64,000 nucleotides of DNA from Perca fluviatilis (GCF_010015445.1 NC_053112.1:8609403-8673402), one strand, 5' to 3'; shown: positions 53,539-62,871, counted from the stretch's first letter. Notes: generated by a model from the letters alone, not told the origin. A program made the numbers and translations.

Positions 53539-55502
53539 TGTGCGTGCGTGTGTGTGTGTGTGTACGTGCGCGCTCACTCTCCAGGCCTGGGGAGGTGGGG
53601 AAGAGAAAGCACATCTGCCACGTCCCCGGCTGCGAGAAGACGTTCAGGAAAACGTCGCTGCTCAGAGCTCACGTCCGGCTGCACACTGGCGAAAGGCCCT
53701 TCGTCTGCAACTGGGTTTTCTGCGGGAAACGTTTCACGCGCAGCGACGAGCTGCAGCGGCACGCCAGGACGCACACAGGTCCGTCTGCACACACACGCAC
53801 ACACACAATGGCAACGTTTCACTGCGATATTGAACAAAATCCACATAAATATCAACGTAAAGCAAAGATGAATACGGCTTGGTGAGGTAAAACCTACAAA
53901 TGAGTTTTAATCACTTCAGAAACGAAAATGATGAATTGAAATGATGAAATCCAAACTGAAAGAACAAAAGTAGGGGAAGTTATTTTATCAGTGACTAAAG
54001 GCAGAGAAAGTCTGTGTTTGTTTTTATTGCCCTGTGTGTGTTTTGTGTATATGGAAACATTTTAACATTAGGGCTTGACAACATAATCCCATTAAGATTT
54101 TTTTTATTATTGATATAAATAAGGGTATGACAGAAACTGCTCACGTGTTTAAAACAAAAACTTAAACCTCTAATATTTCTGTACTTTTGAATTATGCTAT
54201 TTTACAGAAGATATCTTGGTCTTGGCATACCTACAGTATATGTCGGTAATTGTTGTAGTGAACCGATCATCTGAGCGGATTGGAGCGGTGACAATTCCCA
54301 CTCGTCACTCACAGAGCTGTTTGTTCTGCTCCACCGCTCCAGGCTGCTCTGCTCAACATCGCTCCACGCTCAACTCAGCTCAACTCAGCTCAACTCATTT
54401 CACCCCTCTCCACTCAAGTCGCTCACCGCTCCCCTCAAAAAAAAAAAGAACAAAAGCTGCGTTGTATTTATCAGATGAATGGCACCCACCCTCTCTTCAT
54501 GTCGCCAGTGCCCGGAGCTCAACCAGCAAAAAGTATGCCTGATGACAGGCACTGTTGGGCTTGGATTGAGGGCGGGCGCTTTTCATCTCCATGTACTGCC
54601 CCGCGCTGCAGTAACACAAAGCCAAGCTCCGGCGTGCTCCAAACTCACGGTGTGAGCCGTACCAGAGCGGGATGGAGCGGGAGATAAGGTGAAAATCTAC
54701 TCTACGCTCCATCCAAAAATCATCACGCTCTGCTCCGTTCACCCGCTCTGGTAGAGAAGTTCAAGATATTTCCATGGTCATTTAAAAACAGTAGTACAGA
54801 GTTTGTTCACCACGGAGTACTTTTTTTTTTTTCACACTGTAAAAGGCTCTGGCACCTATTGCACTTTTGGAGACTCTAGGAACCACAAGTAACTCTGTGT
54901 TCTGGGAGTGCAGTGTTCTAGCGGGGCAATAGGGTATTAGAGCGCTCTTTAAGCTTTTAAATTCAATTGTGGATTTTACAGGAAGCCAGTGCAGAGAAGC
55001 TAAAGAAGAAGAAGTGTTTCCTTTAGGAATTATTTAGAAGTGGGGACAGATACGAACACCTTTCTCCCTTTTTCTGCCGAGTGACGCGCATGCCCGCTCG
55101 CGGTGTGAAGCGCGTGTCCGCGCTATTCTCCGACATGCACTCTAACAATGCAGCCCTATTTCTGATACCATGGGGGGCAGAAATGTTGCCGTGGGGGGGC
55201 CGCCACGGTCAAATCAACATAGAGGAAACACTGCGGGAGTAATATGATTTCTTTTGCTAGTTCTTGTCAGTACACGTGCAGCAGCATTCTGGATCAACTA
55301 TCGCCCACCGCTGTGTAAAAGCTCATTAATGATGTTGTGTTGTTTGTAAGAGTTTTCCTCATATTGAATTTGACATTAAAAACATTTTGTTTCCCCCACA
55401 GGAGACAAGCGCTTTGAGTGCAGCCAGTGTCAGAAGCGCTTCATGAGGAGTGACCACCTGACGAAGCATTACAAGACTCACATAAACACCAAGAACCTGT
55501 GA
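38768..55502 (+). CDS. SP2: SP2 transcription factor (eight coding exons, 606 aa)
   Basis: Joining 38768-38774, 46863-46939, 47850-48599, 49885-50103, 50399-50693, 52860-53037, 53585-53778 and 55402-55502 gives 1821 nt, in frame, with GT-AG introns. SP2 is a nuclear GC-box-type factor that also acts at CCAAT promoters with NF-Y. Visible parts: an N-terminal Sp box ([16 protein letters not shown], about residues 33-48); Gln/Thr-rich activation regions; [17 protein letters not shown]; a Buttonhead box CTCPNC (498-503); and three C2H2 fingers (C520/C525/H538/H542, C550/C555/H568/H572, C580/C583/H596/H600). Finger 1 reads KTSLLRAH: leucine where Sp1/3/4 have histidine, which is diagnostic of SP2. 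The start [11 protein letters not shown] fits the mammalian MSDPQTSMAAT. Length is close to human SP2 (613 aa as I remember). It is the strongest call in the window with SOCS7. Confidence 0.96.
39343..40342. repeat. Interspersed repeat (STS-like MITE), split by a family B-like MITE
   Basis: The right end (rc: CAGTGGTGGAAGGTAACTAA) is the well-known terminus of a very abundant teleost element; the left end begins near CAGTAGTAGAATAAGTATTC. The segment 40007-40280 matches 20305-20855. It is broken at 39462-39953 by another insertion. Confidence 0.65.
39462..39953. mobile_element. MITE related to family B/C ends
   Basis: Begins AATTAAAGGGGACCTATCATG, CTCATTTTCAGGTTCATACT and ends AATATGGGACCTTCAAG. 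The subterminal words match family B (GCTCATTTTCAGGTTCATA), and the GGGACCT end matches family C. TTAA is intact only on the left. Confidence 0.6.
40499..41480 (+). other. SP2: SP2 intron 1, repeat-like segment
   Basis: 40501-40760 has the look of a fish interspersed repeat (AAAAAAGTCCAGGGTGCTCA, later AGAAGCCCATGCGTAGCGGC and CCTTCTTCAGGGTG) but I cannot name the family. 40760-41480: nothing recognised. Confidence 0.4.
41468..41736. repeat. T-rich low-complexity tract
   Basis: About 270 bp of mostly T with scattered A, directly next to the family C minisatellite. It looks partly like collapsed or low-quality sequence. Confidence 0.85.
41737..42966. mobile_element. TTAA MITE family C with terminal minisatellite
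   Basis: The ~46-bp unit (CTTAGTGGTCCCCTAATACT, GTATCTGAAGTCTCTTTTAT) repeats about 17 times from 41740 to 42520. A ~440-bp body follows, ending TGCCATGGGACCTTTTTAA. The same array-plus-body runs in the opposite orientation at 63352-64000. Confidence 0.85.
42967..43470. other. Probable degraded DNA-transposon remnant
   Basis: TAGTGAACTATATGAGATAT near 42973 and GTGGACTATATAGTGAATAA near 43364, plus GGTTTCGAACACAGC at 43445, resemble the ends of a teleost MITE. Limits uncertain. Confidence 0.4.
43471..44590 (+). other. SP2: SP2 intron 1, nothing recognised
   Basis: No repeat family or exon-like segment identified. Confidence 0.4.
44598..45272. mobile_element. hAT-like MITE, outer copy of a nested pair
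   Basis: The ends GAGCTGCAAAGATTAATCGA and AATAATCCTTAGTTGCAGCC are inverted repeats (AGCTGCAA/TTGCAGC). An inner element occupies 44669-44996. Confidence 0.7.
44669..44996. mobile_element. hAT-like MITE, inner copy
   Basis: The ends TAGGGCTGGGCGATAG and TATTGACCAGCCCTAG, with subterminal GATATCGATA motifs on both sides, form the inverted repeat of the abundant fish GGGCTGGGCGATA-type element. It is inserted within 44598-45272. Confidence 0.7.
45410..45565. repeat. Fragment of common fish repeat (GCGTCTAGATTTCTAGGCTA)
   Basis: The words ACGACCCTGGCTGCAAATTA, TTGCTGCCGCTAGGGTGCGT and CTAGATTTCTAGGCTAAC belong to a repeat I recognise from many fish sequences. Full limits unclear. Confidence 0.45.
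45845..46165. mobile_element. hAT-like MITE whose right end is amplified
   Basis: The left end CAGGGCTGCGACTATCGATT and internal ATTATTTTCTAGATTAATCG are inverted at the right (AATTAATTGATTATC, GTCGACTAATCGTTCCAGCT). The right terminus runs straight into the 15-bp array at 46150-46412, which is built of that terminus. Confidence 0.7.
46148..46412. repeat. 15-bp minisatellite, about 18 copies
   Basis: Unit AATCGTTCCAGCTCT with variants at two sites (GATCG/AATCG and TTCCAG/TTACAG/TTAGAG). A pure 15-bp period keeps the frame open and produces an [10 protein letters not shown] pentapeptide repeat, which is an artefact. Confidence 0.93.
46863..46939 (+). CDS. SP2: SP2 coding exon 2
   Basis: 77 nt, acceptor TTTCCAG, donor CACAA|GTGAGT. 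Encodes [20 protein letters not shown] then TASTQ, matching the SP2 N-terminus. A second in-frame ATG (Met8) could serve as an alternative start. Confidence 0.93.
47495..47745 (-). mobile_element. tRNA-derived SINE with (TA)n inside the tRNA-like head
   Basis: On the minus strand: A-box-like TTAGCTCAGTTGGTAGAGC (about 47716-47734) and B-box-like GGTTCGAGTCTGACC (about 47584-47598), followed by a tail typical of percomorph SINEs (CATGTCTTTCCCCTCTCTC, TCCATTAAAGGTGGAAATGC). About 65 bp of TA (47638-47702) lies between the A and B boxes, stretching the promoter beyond a normal tRNA spacing. Confidence 0.7.
47850..48599 (+). CDS. SP2: SP2 coding exon 3 (Sp box, activation domain)
   Basis: 750 nt, exactly 250 codons (residues 29-278), acceptor CCTGCAG, donor TTCAG|GTACAT. 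Begins [20 protein letters not shown], then Pro/Gln/Thr-rich sequence with [20 protein letters not shown] and LIPGTNQAI blocks conserved in SP2. Near the end, [10 protein letters not shown] is a candidate nuclear localisation signal. Confidence 0.96.
48623..48666. mobile_element. hAT MITE terminus, solo fragment
   Basis: GCGATTAATCAAGAAAATAA followed by TCATTAGTTGCAGCCCTA matches the right end of the 44598-45272 family. Only ~44 bp remain, 24 bp after the SP2 exon 3 donor. Confidence 0.55.
48667..49245 (+). other. SP2: SP2 intron 3, nothing recognised
   Basis: AT-rich intronic sequence without a named repeat. Confidence 0.4.
49246..49775. mobile_element. hAT-like MITE (GGCCGATA-type) with internal (AT)n
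   Basis: GGACCGATAAAGGATTTTTA, AGGCCGATATTGATAC on the left and AATATCGGCCGATGTATCGG on the right are inverted repeats. A TA run sits at 49338-49371. Common teleost element with no transposase. Confidence 0.65.
49885..50103 (+). CDS. SP2: SP2 coding exon 4
   Basis: 219 nt = 73 codons (279-351), acceptor TTTGCAG, donor ACACAG|GTATCT. Encodes [20 protein letters not shown] then [20 protein letters not shown], highly conserved in SP2. A downstream acceptor (GCAG at 49885-49888) would drop residues AG. Confidence 0.95.
50399..50693 (+). CDS. SP2: SP2 coding exon 5
   Basis: 295 nt, acceptor CCTTCAG, donor GCCGGGG|GTGAGC. Encodes [20 protein letters not shown], a Thr/Ser-rich run, [20 protein letters not shown] and [19 protein letters not shown], all conserved SP2 blocks. 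Confidence 0.95.
50819..51729. mobile_element. hAT-like element, 8-bp target duplication, nested MITE inside
   Basis: GGCCTAGA flanks it exactly (50811-50818, 51730-51737). The ends GGGGGGTCTTCAACG and TGTTGAAGATCGCT are imperfect inverted repeats. It contains AGGCCAAGGACCCC, also seen near 35880. A family A MITE is inserted at 51059-51434. Confidence 0.75.
51059..51434. mobile_element. TTAA MITE family A, complete copy
   Basis: The ends AGGTGCTGTAGGTAGG and CTTACCTACTGCACC, with TTAA at 51055-51058 and 51435-51438. Its sequence is the reverse orientation of 11850-12173. Confidence 0.75.
51738..52859 (+). other. SP2: SP2 intron 5, 3' part
   Basis: AT-rich intronic sequence, no repeat family or gene recognised. 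Confidence 0.5.
52860..53037 (+). CDS. SP2: SP2 coding exon 6 (Buttonhead box)
   Basis: 178 nt, acceptor TTTGTCAG, donor AAGAG|GTGAGT. Encodes a Gln-rich segment and [20 protein letters not shown], containing the Btd box. It lacks the NVSGNNLTISGLSP-type sequence that I remember in mammalian SP2, replaced by a shorter Gln/Gly-rich stretch. Confidence 0.95.
53503..53570 (+). repeat. SP2: (TG)n-rich tract before SP2 exon 7
   Basis: TG/CG dinucleotide run ending ~14 bp before the acceptor CTCTCCAG (53577-53584). On RNA this is a (UG)n tract in place of most of the polypyrimidine tract. Confidence 0.93.
53585..53778 (+). CDS. SP2: SP2 coding exon 7 (zinc fingers 1 and 2)
   Basis: 194 nt, acceptor CTCCAG, donor ACACAG|GTCCGT. 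Encodes [20 protein letters not shown] with helix KTSLLRAH and finger 2 with helix RSDELQRH. The leucine in finger 1 marks SP2. The length is not a multiple of three, so skipping would destroy all downstream fingers. Confidence 0.97.
53779..55401 (+). other. SP2: SP2 intron 7
   Basis: Starts with a CA-rich run (53788-53809). The stretch 54270-54760 is rich in GCTC/GAGC words (GCTCAACTCAGCTCAACTCA; GAGCGGGATGGAGCGGGAG), with inverted halves suggesting a decayed fold-back repeat. No gene. Confidence 0.5.
55402..55502 (+). CDS. SP2: SP2 coding exon 8 (zinc finger 3, stop)
   Basis: 101 nt, acceptor CCCCACAG, stop TGA 55500-55502. Encodes [20 protein letters not shown] then [13 protein letters not shown]; mammalian SP2 also ends TKNL. 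Confidence 0.97.
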
Positions 55503-56280
55503 GCTGCCTGTATACTGACTCAAACTAAAGACTGTATAAGAGGAAGGAGGGGCAAACAGAGGAGACGATACCAAGGGAGTGTCTGTGACTTATCCCGTTA
55601 TGGGAAATACTCCAAAAAAGTCCCCATATCCCATCACACTCCTCTAGGACACTGTGTGTACAAAGAAATCCTTCCTGGTGGACTTCATACTGATCCTGCA
55701 AACCTATCCATTAATAGTTTAACTTCGTTTTAGTATTTTCTCTGCTCTGAGTTGAGCGGAGGCCAGATCCAGCTCTGACAACTCCGAACACGCAAGATGA
55801 CGAGATGGCAAGGCTTCAGATGCTTAACTCTGCTTGGTTATTTATGAACTTCCCTTGGGGGAAGAACGTACACAGAATTATTCAGACGCCAACACAAAGA
55901 CCACAGGACTCCAGTCACAGTTTCCCTCTCTTTTATTTTGTTTTTTCTTCCCCCAAATCCTGCTTGTTTTTTTTTGTTTTTTTTATCTTTGTCAGGGAAC
56001 ATTGGGAGCTCCTGGAAATTGGCTTTCAAGCATCAAAAAAGAAAGAGAAAAAAAAAAGCATTACCTTTGTTTTGTAAATTAACAGGTTTTACCTCAGTGG
56101 AATGTTAATTTTATTTTAAGGTATTTGTGGTTAAGCAGGAGTCTCTCCCTAAAAGTTGGGGACGATTACGTAAAAAAAAAAACTTTTAGAAGTTTACATT
56201 GGCTATTTTTTAAAGTGTGTATATGCATACTATTATACATCATATTCATAATGATAATAAACTATTTATAACATTTTCCA
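55503..56280 (+). other. SP2: SP2 3' UTR (minimum extent)
   Basis: The first AATAAA after the stop is at 56256-56261. Further signals near 59406, 59707 and 59868 would allow longer forms, but a LINE fragment lies between. The cleavage site is not determined. Confidence 0.5.
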
Positions 56281-57316
56281 TAAAATTGTTAGAAATTGAT
56301 TTACAAAGTAGGTATGTAGAAAAACTTGACCTAAAAAAAGAAATGAAACAGGAGGCTTAAAGGCTCAATGAGTAGGATTTAAAAAAAAACAACATGTAGA
56401 CTAAAATAATCCCATTCAGCCATCACTTACAGTATGACCTACTAGAAGTGTGTTGTGGTTGTTTTTTTTTAACCTGCCCTCTGCCTGAATTTTCTTATTT
56501 TGCTGTGTTCAGGACGTTTCTGGGCATCAACCTCTAAAATCAGGCAAGGTGCAAGATTGTAAGCACACATCCAAGAGAAAGCTACGAAAATGTTAGACAC
56601 AGTGCCGAAAAAAACGCAGATTTAGCAAGAGGAAACAGAAAGCGGACAAAGCTTGACTCATCTGCTTGAGCCGGGGATACATTTTAGCTGTTGAGTTTAC
56701 AAACTGCAACGACAAATCCTACTTATTCTGCCTTTGAAGTTTCACAGCAGAAATACATACAAAGAGGGAAAAGAACATTTTATCACATTTGCTTTGAGGG
56801 TACTGATTTCAGTCTGAGCTCTTCCAGCAGAGCGATCCAAGGCCTGGCATCTCTGGTGGCAAAGCTTTAGATGCAGTCACTTTGCTGCCAAGACCACTGA
56901 ACAAAGCAGCAGCACCTCAGGCTTGGAAGGGGTTTAACATACAGTTCAGGGGCCAGAAGTCACTGTGCCTTAACAGTTTTAATTCAAATCTTAAAAATCT
57001 AGTTCTAAACAAACAGGCAAAAAGTGAAGAGCTGCTGAGATTCGATTAGTATAGTGATATCTTAGTGAAGAGCCTGACTCCTGCTGGAAAATATACAAAC
57101 GGTGGTTTAAACGCGAAAACATGAAGGACAGATTTCAAGGTCAGCAAATGTTACAAAAGATGTATTTTTTTAAATAGTTTGTTTTAAACTGAGAGAAGCA
57201 AAACAACATCAAAATTTTATCCAATTTCACTCTCGAACCTGGTAAAGCTTAGCAAAGTTTCAAATATTGTCTTGTGTGTTGGTTGATGGAGCATATTCGA
57301 GACTGTTTTTTAATCA
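56281..57316. other. SP2 downstream region, nothing recognised
   Basis: AT-rich with no coding signal. Could be extended 3' UTR. Confidence 0.4.
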
Positions 57317-57610
57317 TTAAACATTAAGGGAATGTATACATCCTGAGGCTTTTGATGGCAACTCAAGTCTCACATCATGATTAGGTATAATGTCACAAAG
57401 TGCAAGCATGTAATTAGAGAATAATAGAGGACCCAGGGTTGATCCTTGTGGAACACCAGATATGATCACCGGACTTTTGTGATCAAGCAGTGTGTTGTAA
57501 TCAACCATATCAAAGGCTGCGAATGGGTCAAGGTGAAGCAGGATGTCCCCTCTTGTCAGCTGCAAAGAGGACGTTGTTTGTAACATCTATTTGGAGGACT
57601 GACATTCTTC
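57317..57610 (-). pseudogene. LINE reverse-transcriptase fragment
   Basis: Minus-strand frame with LDPFAAFDMVDYNTLLDH (RT motif A: the F-D-x-V-D core) and SGVPQGSTLGPLLFSNYM (RT motif B/fingers: G-V-P-Q-G-S), typical of L2/CR1-like teleost LINEs. The ~100 residues normally separating these motifs are deleted, and motif C (A-D-D) is missing after them. It is a short dead copy. A second open frame at 57587-57808 may belong to the same element but has no motif. Confidence 0.75.
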
Positions 57611-58116
57611 AGAAATGTTAATTTTATGACGCGGAGGAAACGCCGTTAAGTTACCAAACATTTTCTTTTGAGGATTGATAGTTAAGTCTCCTTTTATCAA
57701 CAAGTCATAATTGATAGATGCAACATTTGTGGAGGACTGCATTACTAACCTGTTGTCCAATAACCTGACTAAGTCCAAGGAGAGTGATGACTTCACATAT
57801 GAATCCATGTATACTACCTAAAATGCTCTACCTTTTTAGAGAATTACTGCAAAAACATTCAACTTTCTGGTGAACTTCGTTTTCTGTGACGACAGGGCAA
57901 AGTTGATAACCGTCAAACAAATCCAAGAGTTTTTTTTTAAGTTTGAAAAATAAGGTAAAAAAAGGTCTCTTGAGTCTCCAGGTGCTAAGGATTTAATTCA
58001 GTGAAATAATTAATGTGATGAACCCGCTCACACCCCTCTTTTCCCTCTGAGGTCAAAATCAGGTTGCTTCATAGTTGGTTATCCATCTAGGATACCACAA
58101 CAGGTACGCTTACGTC

Positions 58117-58455
58117 TAGGGCTGGGTATCGAACTTCGATACTTTCAGTACTGGAATGTGTTGTTAGCACTGAGTATGGAAGCTGTCAAAAAAATAAGAG
58201 TTGGCATTGAATATTTGGCCACATTCATACTCTATGGACTTGTTCCTTTATCACAGTTCCTGATTTAAATCATACTCTTTTAGACAGCATTCTGTTTAGT
58301 TCTTGAATGGCTGCATGTGTTTAGACATTTGATTTTAACAACTTATCTCCTTTTATTACCTGAAAGGTTTGCCTTTTCATTATGGCGTATATTTTAGAAA
58401 AAAATGTTTGTACTTCTCAAAGTAAGGTATAAAAAAAGTATGATACCCAGCCCTA
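58117..58455. mobile_element. hAT-like MITE (GGGCTGGGTATC type)
   Basis: The ends TAGGGCTGGGTATCGAAC and ATGATACCCAGCCCTA are inverted repeats. Flanks CTTACGTC and CTTACACT are an imperfect 8-bp target duplication. Confidence 0.75.
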
Positions 58456-60115
58456 CTTACACTGTGTGTACTAATAAATAAGTAACTAAATTCCAGGGTA
58501 ACTCTGCGAATCTGCTTTACTCACAGTATCATTTGGATTTCATGATTTGTAGCCTATGCATTGCTGTATTAATATGAACAGATTTCCAATTATTTGGCCT
58601 GACTTGACAATCACGTCCCAAGATGAAAAAATATCTTTCTCAGGCCTTCCAACAGTTACTTTGTACATGCATTTTCTTTTTCCAGCTATGTGATAGCTTT
58701 AATTCTGAATTAACACTTGAGTTTTTTTTATATGCAGATGACCAGCATAAGGCCTACTGTACAGTATTCACACAAGTTGCTTAAATGTATTTTGCTTTAC
58801 AGAAAACATTGTTGCTCATGTGTTTTTGTTGTTGTTGATATAATGAAGATTTACTGACGTTTCGCTAACATCTCATCAGTCAGTTTAAAGTCTGAACTTG
58901 TACGTGAGTTACTTTTATTTAAAGAAATACACCGACTTATTGTTAAATAAGCTTTTTGGTCAAATTAGCTTGGTGCTTCACCTCTGTGTTGAGTTTTCAC
59001 TGTGGCGTGTTTTCAATACTGTGACATACATGTTAAATGGATGGTGCTGCCTTGCTAAATATTACAACTTTGACCAAAAAGTTAAAAGTCTGATTTGTTT
59101 TGTATAGCACTTTGAATTCTCAAAGTGATTCACAGGGGCGGCAGAGAAACGTAAAGCTTACATGTAGGTGGCCAATATTTGGTGTATTTTTTCTAGAATA
59201 TGTCTGAAGACATGCGATGCCATGGGGATGGAAAGACAGAGCCGGTTCATATTTATGTTTGTATTTCATGTCTGAATATGTAAATACAGTGTGTGTCTGG
59301 GAGACACAATAAATGTAGGATAATAAAACCCAAAAGTTAAGCTGCCTAGTGTTGTTGTTGGCGTTGCCAGCCCTGAAGGAAATGGACTTTGTACAGTGTG
59401 TAAGGAATAAAATATAATGTGACATTGTATAGCTTCATTCCTGCTTTGTATACGACTTCTAAATCTTTTTTCTATTGAATTAAAGATGCCTTAGACAGCT
59501 GCACCCAGTATTTAGAGATGTTTTTTTTCTGTCTAATTCCAGGTAACATTTGTAAAACTCCTTTTGTGTTTTTAACTTATGTTACATGCTCATGTAATGT
59601 GCACTGATTTAAAATCCCAGGTTCCAAAATTTGTAAAGTTGATCTTCATTGTAATGATAATGAGATTTTCCAAATTTAGACGTTTCTTTTGCTTGGTTTC
59701 GGTGAAATAAATGCTTCTCCTTCTTCAGGCCTATATGTCATATAATGTTCAGCAGCCAATTGTTGTGTTTATATGGAGAACCCGTAGAACCAGCAACCCA
59801 TTTTATAAACTGTGTAAAGGTGCTAAAACATAATGTTGGCTCCTTTTCTACAGCCCCCCCTCCCCCCCAATAAAGAACTTAAACCATTTTCCGGCTTTGT
59901 TTATCTTTTCCTACTACCATTTTAGGATGAATTATAAATATAAAATCTTTTTAATTTAGTAATAGCTTTATTTAGTCCTTAGTCTTTTTGTAAAAATATA
60001 ACATATCAGACTTTGTCAGGGATGGGACAATAAAGTTTTTTCATCATTGTCCCTGCAGTTTAAACAGTCCATCCTTTTTAAAGGCGGAGACGAGCATTCA
60101 ATGTCATTATGATAT
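58456..60115. other. SP2-ABCC10 intergenic
   Basis: No gene recognised. Poly(A)-signal-like AATAAA at 59706-59711 and 59867-59872, after which a C-run (CCCCCCTCCCCCCCAATAAAG) ends; these could terminate a long SP2 transcript. Confidence 0.4.
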
Positions 60116-60119
60116 ACAG

Positions 60120-60120
<1 letters not shown>

Positions 60121-60180
<60 letters not shown>
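60121..60180. repeat. (AT)n microsatellite
   Basis: AT run of about 60 bp. Confidence 0.95.
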
Positions 60181-60182
<2 letters not shown>

Positions 60183-62001
60183 CATTATGATATACAGATG
60201 GTACAGTAACATTAACATTTTAAATATCTTTTATGTAACAATGTGGCAACAATGTTATACTGGCCCAACTTCAAAACTTCACTTTAAGCTTTTATTTGTC
60301 TTTAAAAAATTGAACCATTTATTGTCTTGTTATTCTGCATATTTCTTTATCATTGGTGGAATGTCATATACATATCAGAGGAAAATATTGTACACTTTAC
60401 TTCACTGCATTTATTTACATAAAAAACTATACTGTACTAATTACTCACTAGTACACAGTATCTGAAATACTCTCCACCGAGACGAACTACAGCTTTAACA
60501 CGCTCTTCTTTGTATTTGTTAATGATAGAAACAAAATAATATATTTTTCAAAACTTTGAAAGGAGCCATTCTGCCTAATGAGTACTTTTACTTTTGATAT
60601 TTTAAGTACATTTTGTTGCTAACACTTATAAATGTTTTAATGCAGGACTGTTCTTGCTGCTTAGAGTTTGCTCATAAACATCTTTTATATGTCAATGATA
60701 AATACATACAGTATTTGATACATACATACAGTATTTCTGTCGCACACGACATTTATTTTGAAAAGCTTGTGGCGTGCGTCATCAGGAATCGACAAAAGTA
60801 TTTCCTGCTAGCTAGATGAAAGCCGGTAATATTTAAAGGTCGCTTATGTTAATTACATTGCATTAGTGATGTTATTTTGTTGTATTAAGCACTGGTTTAT
60901 GTCGTTAGTGTTTTATTTACATACTATTTGTGTTAGCATGACATTGCCGTTCAAACAGGATGCTATTTTGTCAGCTAAGTTAGCTGACCTCATTTGTTTA
61001 CATTAGCTAGTAGATCCAGCTGGTTGGTTCTAGTCAGGAAACATCTTTATCTCTGTCGTTTTAACAGGTTCCCATTTTTCTGCGACACGAGTGGTTAAAC
61101 CGAAACACATTTATGATGAGAAACTATCAACAAATGTGAGTGAAGTATGTTAAATTTGTTGTTTTAGTTTATAACTCTATCTTCTCCTTGAAAAAGTGTT
61201 GAATGTTGATGGTGTTTTGCATTTGTAGGCCATCCGCTTTGGCTAGCTGGACTAGTCTGACTACTTAACAGAAAGCTGTCATTCAAACTTCAAACTTCTA
61301 TTCAAAATCAATTTGGTATTTGGGGTGGGGGCAAATGGTTGCAACATTTTATACTGCTTTTATCTCTGATGATTAGATTAGTTGAAAGCCATTATTTAAG
61401 GAAAGAAGAAAGGCATCATGACAACGGATTGGACTTTTGAATAGTAATGTAGGGTTCCTGAACAAAATTTACCAAGTTTTGAAACTAATCATTCTAATCA
61501 AATAATAAGTAAACAAATCATGAATCTTACCAGACATATTTTTGTCAATACTAAAAGTAAAATGTCAATAAAAGTTTTATCGTTTAATAATCAGTCCCAA
61601 ACCTGAAACTTAGACATGGTGCTTTAGTTTCTCACCTTTTTATCTGCTCTGTAACTCACAACTTGGTCTCTAAAGGCAGACAGGCGCGTCCGGTAAATCT
61701 GTCTGTTTTCATATTGCTGGCTAGAAGAATAACTAGCATATCTTTTATCTGCAATCAAGGGGGAACACTTCTCATCCCCTGCATGAGACTGTGAGTTCCC
61801 TCAGCAGCCGACTGCTGCACCCTCAGTGCAGGAATAAGAGCTACTGCAGGTCCCTCATTCCAGCAGAAGTCAGACTCGTTAACAATAACATGAGCCAACA
61901 CTCAACACAGCCAATATTCTGCACTATTTATAGTTATTTATTACTCTGAATATCTTACTGTGACCTGTGCAATATGCCAGTTTGTCAGTTTTATAGTCAT
62001 C

Positions 62002-62008
<7 letters not shown>
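60181..62008. other. Upstream region of ABCC10
   Basis: No coding exon recognised. A possible non-coding first exon could end at a weak donor CAAAT|GTGAGT at 61135; nothing else supports it. Confidence 0.3.

Positions 62009-62060
<52 letters not shown>
62009..62060. repeat. (AT)n microsatellite
   Basis: AT run of about 52 bp. A (TTATC)n-like stretch follows at 62253-62290. Confidence 0.95.
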
Positions 62061-62063
<3 letters not shown>

Positions 62064-62345
62064 CTCCCTACCTGTAAATACAAGAAGTGTTTATAGTGTA
62101 CATGTTACCGTTATTACTCTCTTCTTTTTCCTATTTTATTCTTTGTGTATTTTTCTATCCTATTTGTATTTTATGTGTATTTTTGTTATTTGTGGTGCTG
62201 CAATGAGCTGCTGTGACAAGTGGATTTCCCTATTGTGGGATCAATGAAGTCTATCTTATCTTATCTTATCTATCTCTTATCTTATCTCTCTATCCTTTAC
62301 AGTTAGAAACTCACATTGTTTTTTTGCTCCTTAGATATTTTCTAG

Positions 62346-62548
62346 AATGACGGCAGTCAAGTAAGAGGAGGAATGAGAGTCTTTGGACCAGCAGAGCTGG
62401 TCGCAGGCCTCTGTCATGCAGACGAGCAGAATCCTTTCCCCGTGTGGCAGGATGGACACGTCAGCCCCTGTTTCAACCAACTGGTCCTCGGAGTCCTGCC
62501 TCATGCAGGGTTGGCTATTTTCAGTGCCTGCTACATCAGCATGTCAAG
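62346..62548 (+). CDS. ABCC10: ABCC10/MRP7-like ABC transporter, first coding exon (partial gene)
   Basis: The ATG at 62373 opens a 58-codon frame running to the donor TCAAG|GTAAGT (62549). The peptide starts MRVFGPAELVAGLC, then PFPVWQDGHVSPCFNQLVLG and VLPHAGLAIFSACYIS. This aligns without gaps with my memory of the human ABCC10 N-terminus (LCGSS...CFTQLVLSALPHALLAVLSACYLG). ABCC10 is an ATP-driven exporter of lipophilic anions and drugs; this exon covers the extracellular N-terminus and the first membrane helix of TMD0. The exon probably begins at 62346 after TTTTCTAG, giving a short 5' UTR segment with a 5-codon upstream frame (62347-62364). The rest lies beyond the window. The family call rests on one exon. 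Confidence 0.8.
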
Positions 62549-62609
62549 GTAAGTCATACCTATCAGCAAAACATAAAACAGAGACTTTACTCTGATATCA
62601 TTCACACAC

Positions 62610-62871
62610 GTTCAGGTATCTGGTAAGGATGCCCCCTGGGCGCCTCCCTACGGAGGTGTTCCAGGCCTGTCCAGCTGGGAGGAGGCCTCGGGGAAGACCC
62701 AGGACTAGGTGGAGAGATTATATCTCCACCCCGGTCTGGGAAAGCCTCGGGATCCCCCCAGTCAGAGCTGGCTAATGTGGCTCGGGAAAGGGAAGTTTGG
62801 GGCCCCCTGCTGGAGCTTCTTCCCCCGCGACCCGACTCGGGATAACTGGTTGAAGATGGATGGATGGATGG
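62610..62871 (+). mobile_element. Rex3-like (RTE) retrotransposon stub with perfect 13-bp target duplication
   Basis: ATCATTCACACAC occurs at 62597-62609 and again at 62872-62884. Between them a frame reads VRMPPGRLPTEVFQACPAG, RRPRGRPRTRWRDYIS, the C-terminal end of a fish RTE-type ORF, ending in the (GATG)n tail characteristic of Rex3. It is 5'-truncated, has a frame-ending stop (GGC TAA) after VRAG, and sits ~60 bp downstream of the ABCC10 donor. Confidence 0.82.

Noticed and set aside
57587..57808. 73-codon minus frame next to the reverse-transcriptase fragment
   Set aside because: No recognisable motif; may belong to the same LINE but cannot be supported.
61033..61135. Non-coding first exon of ABCC10
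   Set aside because: Only a weak donor at 61135 supports it; no promoter signal or conserved sequence.
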